NCBI GenBank assembly: GCA_039767595.1
Contig: JBDNBY010000001.1
Coordinates: forward strand, 1-22,391
DNA: 22,391 nucleotides
DNA from: JBDNBY01 sp039767595
GTDB taxonomy: Bacteria > Pseudomonadota > Alphaproteobacteria > Rhodobacterales > Rhodobacteraceae
Direction of reading: 5' to 3'
Shown: piece after piece, positions 16,371 through 22,391 of the stretch
Position numbering within the stretch: the first letter of the stretch is position 1
How the letters are laid out: every line of letters begins with the position of its first letter
Made by a program: the position numbers and the translations under genes
The notes under the pieces: model-generated
Databases searched by the model: none
What the model saw: the letters and a program-made list of their open reading frames with translations, nothing else
Told to the model about the DNA's origin: nothing

Positions 16371-17582
16371 ATGGCAAAAACTCTGGTCATTGGTGCAGGC
16401 GGCGTGGCGCATGCATCCGTTCATAAAATGGCGATGAACGCGGATATTTTTGGCGAGATTACTCTTGCCAGTCGCACGAAATCCAAATGTGATGATATCG
16501 CCGCGGCTGTCAAATCGCGCGTGGGCGTGGATATCCAAACTGCGCAAATCGACGCGATGGATGTGCCCGCCACAGTACAATTGATCCGCGACATAGGTGC
16601 GGATATCTTGGTCAACCTTGCCTTGCCGTACCAAGACCTCAAACTGATGGATGCCTGCCTTGAGGCCGGCTGTCATTATCTCGATACCGCCAATTACGAA
16701 CCTGAGGATGTGGCCAAATTCGAATATCATTGGCAATGGGCGTACCAAGACAAATTCAAAGAGGCCGGCCTGACGGCCATCCTTGGATCAGGCTTTGACC
16801 CAGGTGTGACATCTGTCTTTGCCACATGGCTGCGCAAACACAAACTCAAAACCATTCGCCAAATCGACATCCTCGATTGCAATGGCGGGGACAATGGTCA
16901 GGCCTTTGCCACCAATTTCAACCCTGAGATCAACTTGCGCGAGGTCCTCTCTGAGGCGCGCCATTGGGAAAACGGCGCATGGGTGACCACCCCTGCCCTG
17001 ACCAAAATGGTGCCCTTTGAGTTTGATCAAGTTGGCCCCAAAAACATGTATCTGATGTATCACGAAGAGCTCGAAAGCCTGTCGACGCATTTCCCCGAGA
17101 TTGAGCGCGCGCGCTTTTGGATGACCTTTGGCGATGAATATATCAAACATGCGACCGTGCTCCAAAACGTCGGCATGACGCGAATTGATCCCGTGATCCA
17201 CGACGGCCAAGAGATTATCCCAATTCAATTCCTCAAAACCCTGTTGCCCGATCCCGGTGATCTTGGGCAATTGACCAAGGGCAAGACGAATATCGGTGAT
17301 ATCGCCACCGGCGAGGCCATCGATGGGTCAGGCGAGAAAACTTATTATATCAATAACATATGCGATCACGAAGAGTGCTATCGCGAAGTTGGATCGCAAG
17401 CGGTGTCCTATACCACAGGTGTGCCCGCTATGATCGGCGCGGCCCAAGTTCTCAAAGGAAATTGGACACAGCCTGGCGTGTGGAACGTAGAACAGCTGGA
17501 CCCAGATGATTTCATGGCGATGCTCAATGTGCACGGCCTGCCATGGCAAGTGCGCGAGCTTGATGGCCCCGTGGAGTTTTAA
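16371..17582 (+). CDS. Carboxynorspermidine/carboxyspermidine dehydrogenase (saccharopine dehydrogenase family)
   Basis: 403 residues. An N-terminal NAD(P)-binding Rossmann motif (VIGAGGVAHA, residues 6-15) opens a saccharopine dehydrogenase-like fold. The block LDTANYEPED, the segment GSGFDPGVTSVFA and the motif LDCNGGDNG fit carboxy(nor)spermidine synthases, which condense L-aspartate semialdehyde with putrescine (or diaminopropane) and reduce the Schiff base with NADPH. Neighbouring speA and speB make putrescine, so carboxyspermidine is the likely product. ATG 16371 is chosen because AAAAGGAG (16355-16362) lies 8 bases upstream; a GTG at 16362 overlaps that site and is rejected. The decarboxylase gene follows after 9 bases, indicating tight co-expression. 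Confidence 0.92.
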   Translation: MAKTLVIGAGGVAHASVHKMAMNADIFGEITLASRTKSKCDDIAAAVKSRVGVDIQTAQIDAMDVPATVQLIRDIGADILVNLALPYQDLKLMDACLEAGCHYLDTANYEPEDVAKFEYHWQWAYQDKFKEAGLTAILGSGFDPGVTSVFATWLRKHKLKTIRQIDILDCNGGDNGQAFATNFNPEINLREVLSEARHWENGAWVTTPALTKMVPFEFDQVGPKNMYLMYHEELESLSTHFPEIERARFWMTFGDEYIKHATVLQNVGMTRIDPVIHDGQEIIPIQFLKTLLPDPGDLGQLTKGKTNIGDIATGEAIDGSGEKTYYINNICDHEECYREVGSQAVSYTTGVPAMIGAAQVLKGNWTQPGVWNVEQLDPDDFMAMLNVHGLPWQVRELDGPVEF

Positions 17583-17591
17583 GGAAAGTCC

Positions 17592-18767
17592 ATGGGCACG
17601 ATGATGCAAACTCAAGCCGGCGATGCAGGGGCATTTCGTAAATTTGACCTCTCTCGAGTGCCCTCCCCCTGTTTTGTCGTGGACGAAGTGGCGATTGAGC
17701 GGAATTTGCGCATTTTGGCCGATGTCAAAGAGCGCTCGGGCGCGCAAATTCTATGTGCGCTCAAGGCGTTTTCGATGTTTGAGTTGGCGCCATTGGTGAT
17801 GAAATACTTGGGCGGCGTCTGTGCCTCGGGCCTCTATGAGGCGCGGCTGGGGCGCGAGGCCTATGGCGGCGAAGTGGCGACATTTTGCGCCGGTTATAAA
17901 CAGCAAGACATGGCCCAGATCATCGCCCTATCCGATCACATCATCTTTAATTCCGTCGCGCAAAAGGATCGTTTTTTGCCGATGATTGCGGCCTCGGGAC
18001 GTGAGATTTCTATCGGGCTGCGCATCAATCCCGAACATTCCGAAGGCGAAGTGCCCAAATACGACCCTGCTGCGCCGTGCTCACGCCTTGGGGTGCCGCT
18101 CTCACAGCTCAGCCTTGATGATATCAAGGGCGTCGATGGCCTGCACATGCACAGTTTGTGCGAACAAGGTTTCGCGCCCCTCGCCCGCACATGGGCCGCG
18201 ATCAGCCCGCAGATGATGCAATTCACGCCACTGTTGAAATGGCTCAATTTCGGCGGTGGGCATCATATCACGCGCAGCGATTATGATCGCGAGGGCCTCA
18301 TAACCTTTATCCAAACCGTTCGTGCGCAATCGGGATGTGACGTCTATCTCGAGCCGGGCGAGGCTGTCGCCTTGGATGCGGGCATTTTGGTTGGTGAAAT
18401 TCTAGATCTGTCTCACAACGGTATGCCAATCGCGATCACAGACATTTCGGCAACATGCCATATGCCCGATGTGATCGAGGCTCCCTATCGCCCTGCCATG
18501 TTAGATGAGGCCACAACCGGCACGACCTACCGGATGGGCGGGCCATCGTGTTTGGCGGGGGATGTGATCGGCGATTATACATTTCACACGCCCCCACAGC
18601 TGGGGCAGCGGTATGCGCTTTTGGATCAAGCGCATTATTCCATGGTCAAGACCAATACATTCAATGGCGTCCCCCTGCCGGCGATCGCGCTATGGAATTC
18701 GCACACAGATACCCTCAAAATGGTCCGTGAATTTGATTATGACGCGTTCAAAAACCGTCTATCTTGA
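17592..18767 (+). CDS. nspC: Carboxynorspermidine/carboxyspermidine decarboxylase
   Basis: 391 residues. A PLP-dependent fold-III decarboxylase that removes CO2 from carboxyspermidine or carboxynorspermidine. The PLP lysine is K58 in LCALKAFSMF. GLHMHSLCEQ (183-192) and FGGGHHITRSD fit this branch, and the cross-subunit active-site cysteine is C320 with D324 in GPSCLAGDV. It is shorter than a lysine (LysA) or ornithine decarboxylase and lacks their usual specificity segments. ATG 17592 has a TAAGGA site just upstream, which includes the preceding gene's stop region. Together with the dehydrogenase it completes a SAM-independent spermidine route; whether spermidine or norspermidine is the main product depends on the diamine available. 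Confidence 0.93.
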   Translation: MGTMMQTQAGDAGAFRKFDLSRVPSPCFVVDEVAIERNLRILADVKERSGAQILCALKAFSMFELAPLVMKYLGGVCASGLYEARLGREAYGGEVATFCAGYKQQDMAQIIALSDHIIFNSVAQKDRFLPMIAASGREISIGLRINPEHSEGEVPKYDPAAPCSRLGVPLSQLSLDDIKGVDGLHMHSLCEQGFAPLARTWAAISPQMMQFTPLLKWLNFGGGHHITRSDYDREGLITFIQTVRAQSGCDVYLEPGEAVALDAGILVGEILDLSHNGMPIAITDISATCHMPDVIEAPYRPAMLDEATTGTTYRMGGPSCLAGDVIGDYTFHTPPQLGQRYALLDQAHYSMVKTNTFNGVPLPAIALWNSHTDTLKMVREFDYDAFKNRLS

Positions 18768-18785
18768 TAACGCCAAGGATCGCCA

Positions 18786-19643
18786 ATGTCAGATTTCCTA
18801 GCCTCTGAGCTCACCGATGATGAAAAGACGCCCTTAGCGCGGTTTCAAATCATTCCCGTTCCTCTCGAGCGCACAGTTTCGTACGGGGCTGGCACGCAAC
18901 ATGGGCCGCACGCCATCATCGCCGCCTCGAGCGAATTGGAACGCACGGTTGCGGGGGCCGAGCCCATCGCGCAAGGCATCTACACGCAAGAGGCGGTCGA
19001 TTGCACGGGGCCGCTGGGCACTGTGATGGATCGCATCGCCGAGCGCACACAGGCCGCCGTGACGGCCGGCCAGATGCCTGTGACCTTGGGCGGAGAGCAT
19101 TCGCTGAGCTACGGCGCAGTGATGGGCGTGTCGCACGCGTTGGGCCGCCCTGTGGGGATCATTCAAATCGATGCGCATGCGGATCTGCGCGTCGCGTATC
19201 AAGGCGAAGTGCATTCTCATGCCTCGGTGATGCATCTGCTGGCCGAACACGGGATGCGCCTTGCCCAATTCGGCGTCCGCGCCCTTAGTGCCGATGAAGA
19301 GGCGGCGCGCGGCGCGTATCAAGTATTTCACATCGATGCCGAAGAATTGGTGACCAAAGGTCTGCATGCCGTGCAATTGCCAGATGATTTTCCCCAAGAT
19401 GTTTATATCAGTTTTGACGTAGATGGTTTGGATCCCTCCATCATGCCCGCCACAGGTACGCCTGTACCCGGTGGTTTGAGTTTTTATCAGTCCCTCCATA
19501 TTTGTGCCTCTGCCATTGCAGGGCGTCGTTTAGTTGGTATCGACGTTGTCGAATTGGCGCCAAATGGGGCGGAGGCGTGGGATTTCACGGCCGCCCTTGT
19601 CTGTTACCGCCTGATGGCCTTGGCCTGCGACAATGATACGTGA
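18786..19643 (+). CDS. speB: Agmatinase (ureohydrolase family)
   Basis: 285 residues, full length. A binuclear manganese ureohydrolase with all metal ligands visible: H105 in GGEHS, D129, H131 and D133 in DAHAD, and D211 and D213 in SFDVDGLDP. It hydrolyses agmatine to putrescine and urea, linking speA to the carboxyspermidine enzymes. Arginase or guanidinobutyrase are alternatives on sequence alone, but the adjacent arginine decarboxylase makes agmatine the natural substrate. AAGGA lies 6 bases before the ATG, 18 bases after the preceding stop. It is the last gene of the operon. Its final 40 bases overlap the end of the convergent sugar transferase gene. Confidence 0.93.
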   Translation: MSDFLASELTDDEKTPLARFQIIPVPLERTVSYGAGTQHGPHAIIAASSELERTVAGAEPIAQGIYTQEAVDCTGPLGTVMDRIAERTQAAVTAGQMPVTLGGEHSLSYGAVMGVSHALGRPVGIIQIDAHADLRVAYQGEVHSHASVMHLLAEHGMRLAQFGVRALSADEEAARGAYQVFHIDAEELVTKGLHAVQLPDDFPQDVYISFDVDGLDPSIMPATGTPVPGGLSFYQSLHICASAIAGRRLVGIDVVELAPNGAEAWDFTAALVCYRLMALACDNDT

Positions 19644-20329
19644 GCACCGCGCACAGCGGCGTGGAGACTGCGTAGGAGACGCCTGATCACAAGACATACC
19701 GTGCGCCACAAAAGCACTATGTCCAACCCGAGGCTCATCTGCGCTGCATAACGCGCGTCTAATGCGATACGCTCGGACCACGGCTGCGTGGGCACGCGTT
19801 CGATTTGCCACAACCCCGTGAGCCCAGGCCGCTGCGTGATCACGAGGTGATGCTCGCGCACTTCGGCGGCACTGACGGGGCGCGGGCCGACAAAGCTCAT
19901 GTGGCCCAATAATATATTTAAAATTTGCGGCAGTTCATCTAAATGCGTGTCGCGCAGAAACTGACAATACCACCCCGATACCCTTGGATCCTGCGGCAGT
20001 TTGCGCCCAATGTGCCACGCGCGCCGCGCCGCGGGACAGGATCGCAGATGCTGATTGAATTGATGCGCGGACATCGCCGTCATTGTTTTAATTTTAAAAC
20101 AATAAAACGCAACGCCGCCACGGCCAACACGCAGATGCCGGTAAAACGGCGTGCGGCCTGCGGCCACAAGCGGCAGAATACACAGCGCCATAATACAAAG
20201 TGCTGGCACAGTGAAAACCAAGGCCAGCACAATGTCAAAAACGCGTTTCGCGTACCGATCATAGCCGCCCCCGCGCAAAACTGTACCCTGTTTGATATAA
20301 TATCTGTGCGTACTCATGCACCGATACAT
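19604..20329 (-). CDS. Initiating sugar transferase (undecaprenyl-phosphate hexose-1-phosphate transferase family)
   Basis: 241 residues, matching the small monotopic phosphoglycosyl transferase core (PglC/WcaJ C-terminal type). Features in order: KRVFDIV followed by the membrane re-entrant helix (residues 28-55), the conserved FKIKTM, the catalytic Asp-Glu at D131-E132 in DELPQ, GPRP (148-151), and RPGLTGLWQ (167-175). It should transfer a sugar phosphate to undecaprenyl phosphate at the inner membrane to start exopolysaccharide or O-antigen synthesis; the sugar cannot be told. No glycosyltransferases, polymerase or flippase are next to it, so it is an isolated gene. ATG at 20329 is used, with ATG at 20317 as an alternative; neither has a convincing ribosome-binding site. 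The 3' end overlaps speB by 40 bases. Confidence 0.88.
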   Translation of the reverse strand: MYRCMSTHRYYIKQGTVLRGGGYDRYAKRVFDIVLALVFTVPALCIMALCILPLVAAGRTPFYRHLRVGRGGVAFYCFKIKTMTAMSAHQFNQHLRSCPAARRAWHIGRKLPQDPRVSGWYCQFLRDTHLDELPQILNILLGHMSFVGPRPVSAAEVREHHLVITQRPGLTGLWQIERVPTQPWSERIALDARYAAQMSLGLDIVLLWRTVCLVIRRLLRSLHAAVRGAHVSLSQAKAIRR

Positions 20330-20374
20330 ATCATCGCAAGTTTAACAAATTCTAAAATAGGCGAACGTTGCGCA

Positions 20375-20404
20375 TTGACGCCAAATCAAACCCGCGACTA
20401 AAGT
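20375..20404 (+). promoter_or_regulatory. Candidate promoter for the small secreted protein gene
   Basis: TTGACG (20375-20380) is followed after 18 bases by TAAAGT (20399-20404), a fair housekeeping-type pair. Transcription would begin near 20411 and leave room for the AAAGGA site at 20419-20424. It sits in the 100-base divergent gap between the sugar transferase and the secreted protein gene. Confidence 0.3.
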
Positions 20405-20430
20405 ATGTATAATCACTCAAAGGATTGAAC

Positions 20431-20850
20431 ATGAACACACTCGCGAAGATAACAGCCGTCTTAATCGTATCACTCAGCGCTGCCCCCAGCATGGCGGAAA
20501 AGATCACATGCACGCATAGCGACCTCAGTGAATATGGCGCAAAAACAACCGCGAGCGCAAGCAAACGGGAAATCGTCATTTCTTGGCTAGGTGAAAAAGT
20601 TACACTTGATACGGAGAAACAAACGTTACAAACGAGCACGTCCGAAGGGGCGTGGGATCCCGTGTCTTTGTCAAAAATCCAAAAGACCAAAAATTTCACC
20701 ACTTATTCGGCGCATGTTTCAACTACGGACGGCAACGGCACACCCCGCAATATTACCTATAGCTTGCGAATTTACGCTGATGACACTTCAGAGTTTTCGA
20801 TGCGCCAACACCGATACAAGCCCCTCAAAGCCAAGGGCACCTGTAAATAA
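20431..20850 (+). CDS. Small secreted protein of unknown function
   Basis: 139 residues from ATG 20431, chosen over the TTG at 20425 because AAAGGA (20419-20424) has the right 6-base spacing. A clear signal peptide (MNTLAKITAVLIVSLSAA, cleavage likely after PSMA) leaves a mature protein of about 115 residues. It holds exactly two cysteines, one near the mature N-terminus (KITCTHSD) and one at the very end (KGTCK), suggesting a single disulfide that closes the chain. The middle alternates polar and hydrophobic residues as in a beta-barrel or lipocalin-like fold, and it is rich in Thr, Ser and Lys. I recognise no family. It diverges from the sugar transferase gene and ends in a hairpin shared with secA. 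Confidence 0.7.
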   Translation: MNTLAKITAVLIVSLSAAPSMAEKITCTHSDLSEYGAKTTASASKREIVISWLGEKVTLDTEKQTLQTSTSEGAWDPVSLSKIQKTKNFTTYSAHVSTTDGNGTPRNITYSLRIYADDTSEFSMRQHRYKPLKAKGTCK

Positions 20851-20865
20851 ATAACAAGGCACTTT

Positions 20866-20887
20866 GGCTGAGCGGCAGCGCTCAGCC
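20866..20887. terminator. Bidirectional hairpin terminator between the secreted protein gene and secA
   Basis: A perfect 9-bp stem (GGCTGAGCG at 20866-20874 with CGCTCAGCC at 20879-20887) closes a GCAG tetraloop. It lies between two convergent genes, 15 bases after one stop and 7 bases after the other. Neither strand has a strong U-tract, so it may work with Rho or mainly protect mRNA 3' ends. Confidence 0.6.
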
Positions 20888-20894
20888 AGTTATG

Positions 20895-22391
20895 TTACAC
20901 CAACCGGCCGTGGCAATGCTTGAATTTCTTGCCCGATCCACAGGGGCAAGGCGCATTGCGGGATGTGTTTTCCCATCCCTCGGGCAGATCCGCTGGATCC
21001 GATAACGCGTCCTCATCTGGGCCTGTCATTTGTTCAGCTTGGACTTGGGCCATCGCGCGCTGACGCTCTTCATCGGTCAACGGGCGCACATAGGCCAGCT
21101 TTTGCGTCACATCAGAGCGCAGCGCATTGAGCAGGCTTTCAAATAATTGGAACGCCTCGTTTTTATATTCAGACAAAGGATCGCGCTGCGCATAGCCGCG
21201 AAAGCCCACGACAGAGCGCAGATGCTCGAGCGTGACCAAATGTTCGCGCCATTTGGCATCAATCGCCTGTAGGACAAAGCTTTTCTCGAGTTGCTCGTAG
21301 CTCTCTTGACCAAAGGCATCGACCTTTGCCGCGCGCAGCTGATCGGCCGCATCGCCGATCCGCTCGGCCATCACTTGATCGTCAACGCCGTCCTCTTGGA
21401 TCCAGTCCAAAATCGGCAGATCAAGGCCAAGCTTTTCAATCACGGCGGCCCGCAGCCCGTCGCCATTCCATTGATCGGGATAGGTGTTCGCAGGGATAAA
21501 TTCGTCCAATAGATCGTCGATCACTTCGTCGCGCATGTCGTTGGTCATCTCAGACACCGTCTGCGATTTCATGATGTCCAACCGTTGACCAAAGATCACT
21601 TTGCGCTGATCATTCATCACATCGTCGAATTTCAACAGCTGTTTGCGAATGTCAAAGTTGCGGCCCTCGACCTTGGCTTGGGCGCGTTCAAGGGATTTGT
21701 TGATCCACGGGTGTTGGATGACTTCCCCGTCTTTCATACCCAAACGTGAGAGGACTTTTTCCAACTTGTCCGAGCCAAAGATCCGCAAAAGATCATCTTC
21801 GAGGCTGAGGAAAAATACCGAGCGCCCTGGATCCCCCTGACGGCCCGAGCGGCCGCGCAGCTGATTATCAATGCGGCGGCTTTCGTGACGTTCTGTCGCC
21901 AAAACGAACAGGCCACCAGCCTCGAGCACCTTTTGCTTTTCTTCGGCTGTCTCGGCCTCGATTTTGGCGCGAAGCTCTGTGGGCTCTGCATCTGGGTTTT
22001 GGGCGAGGGCCTCTTGCACTTTGATCTCGACGTTGCCGCCCAGCTGAATATCGGTTCCGCGGCCAGCCATGTTCGTGGCGATGGTCACCGCGTCCAATTT
22101 GCCCGCATCGGCGATGATCTGAGCCTCTTGCTCGTGTTGGCGCGCATTGAGGACATTATGCGTGATCCCCGCTTTGGTCAGCAGATCACTGAGGAATTCC
22201 GATTTATCAATCGAGGTCGTGCCGACCAACATCGGCTGACCTTTGGCATGTGCCAATTTGATTTCATCGACCACCGCGTCAAATTTTTCGCGCGCGGAGC
22301 GGAAGACATGATCATCCTCATCCACACGGGCAATGCCGCGGTTGGTTGGCACTTCGACAACGCCGAGGCCGTAAATCGTGCTGAATTCTTC
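20895..22391 (-). CDS. secA: Preprotein translocase subunit SecA, C-terminal part (5' truncated by window edge)
   Basis: The frame is open to the window edge, giving 498 residues, a little over half of a SecA of about 900. SecA is the ATPase motor that pushes unfolded preproteins through SecYEG. Visible parts in order: FSTIYGLGVVEVPTN just inside the edge, the second nucleotide-binding domain with NMAGRGTDIQLGG and RRIDNQLRGRSGRQGDPG, the helical wing and scaffold, the two-helix finger region (WREHLVTLEHLRSVVG, then RGYAQRDPLSEYKNEAF), and the C-terminal linker. It ends in the zinc-binding, SecB/ribosome-interacting tail CPCGSGKKFKHCH. A GTG at 22352 is an internal Val codon, not a start. It converges on the small secreted protein gene with a hairpin between. 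Confidence 0.98.
   Translation of the reverse strand, partial: EEFSTIYGLGVVEVPTNRGIARVDEDDHVFRSAREKFDAVVDEIKLAHAKGQPMLVGTTSIDKSEFLSDLLTKAGITHNVLNARQHEQEAQIIADAGKLDAVTIATNMAGRGTDIQLGGNVEIKVQEALAQNPDAEPTELRAKIEAETAEEKQKVLEAGGLFVLATERHESRRIDNQLRGRSGRQGDPGRSVFFLSLEDDLLRIFGSDKLEKVLSRLGMKDGEVIQHPWINKSLERAQAKVEGRNFDIRKQLLKFDDVMNDQRKVIFGQRLDIMKSQTVSEMTNDMRDEVIDDLLDEFIPANTYPDQWNGDGLRAAVIEKLGLDLPILDWIQEDGVDDQVMAERIGDAADQLRAAKVDAFGQESYEQLEKSFVLQAIDAKWREHLVTLEHLRSVVGFRGYAQRDPLSEYKNEAFQLFESLLNALRSDVTQKLAYVRPLTDEERQRAMAQVQAEQMTGPDEDALSDPADLPEGWENTSRNAPCPCGSGKKFKHCHGRLV

Noticed and set aside
16763..16770. GGCCGGCC sites elsewhere (for example 16763 and 19064) as a repeat family linked to the dnaK-dnaJ hairpin
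   Set aside because: They are isolated inside coding sequence, have no shared flanks, and reflect common codons such as GAG GCC GGC.
20408..20413. Perfect TATAAT before the small secreted protein gene as its -10 box
   Set aside because: Transcription would start about 11 bases before the ATG and cut off the AAAGGA site; no -35 lies at the right distance. The TTGACG-18-TAAAGT pair just upstream fits better.

Overview
The window looks like chromosomal DNA of an alphaproteobacterium, most likely a marine Rhodobacterales (Roseobacter-type) bacterium. This rests on family resemblance of the proteins: a FAD/GcvT-type methylamine dehydrogenase, a Kdo transferase (so an outer membrane with LPS), a periplasmic-binding/OmpA fusion protein, an adjacent dnaK and dnaJ, and an arginine-based polyamine operon using the carboxyspermidine route. 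It is gene-dense. No stretch over 300 bases lacks a gene, and I saw no tRNA, rRNA, CRISPR array, insertion sequence or phage genes. Both edges cut genes: the first gene lacks its N-terminus and the last (secA) lacks its N-terminal half.

Layout. 1-2240 (+): 3' part of a dimethylglycine/sarcosine dehydrogenase-like FAD-GcvT protein. 2257-4554 (-): a sulfur/one-carbon neighbourhood with a RidA deaminase, a YeeE/YedE (TsuA-like) sulfur transporter and a TauE/SafE exporter. 4644-5894 (-): waaA (Kdo transferase). 6058-8566 (+): an uncharacterised pair, a membrane-anchored periplasmic protein followed by a PstS-like/OmpA fusion protein. 8538-12488 (-): dnaK-dnaJ and then radC, with a strong hairpin between dnaK and dnaJ and a good promoter before dnaK. 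12664-13485 (-): a polysaccharide-export ABC permease broken by one in-frame TGA. 13577-14392 (+): cysQ. 14465-19643 (+): a four-gene polyamine operon. 19604-20329 (-): an initiating sugar transferase. 20431-20850 (+): a small secreted protein. 20895-22391 (-): secA C-terminal part.

How the genes fit together. The clearest pathway is polyamine synthesis. SpeA decarboxylates arginine to agmatine, SpeB hydrolyses agmatine to putrescine and urea, the dehydrogenase condenses putrescine with aspartate semialdehyde to carboxyspermidine, and the decarboxylase yields spermidine. This route needs no S-adenosylmethionine. CysQ (PAP recycling) and the YeeE/TauE genes suggest active sulfur metabolism. 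waaA, the sugar transferase and the broken export permease belong to envelope polysaccharide synthesis, but they are scattered rather than in one cluster.

The most interesting items are the single stop codon in an otherwise complete export permease, the uncharacterised envelope pair at 6058-8566, the complete carboxyspermidine operon starting with a TTG codon, the perfect hairpin between dnaK and dnaJ, and two pairs of convergent genes whose coding ends overlap. I did not find a clearly new multi-gene system. The envelope pair is the best candidate for unknown biology.
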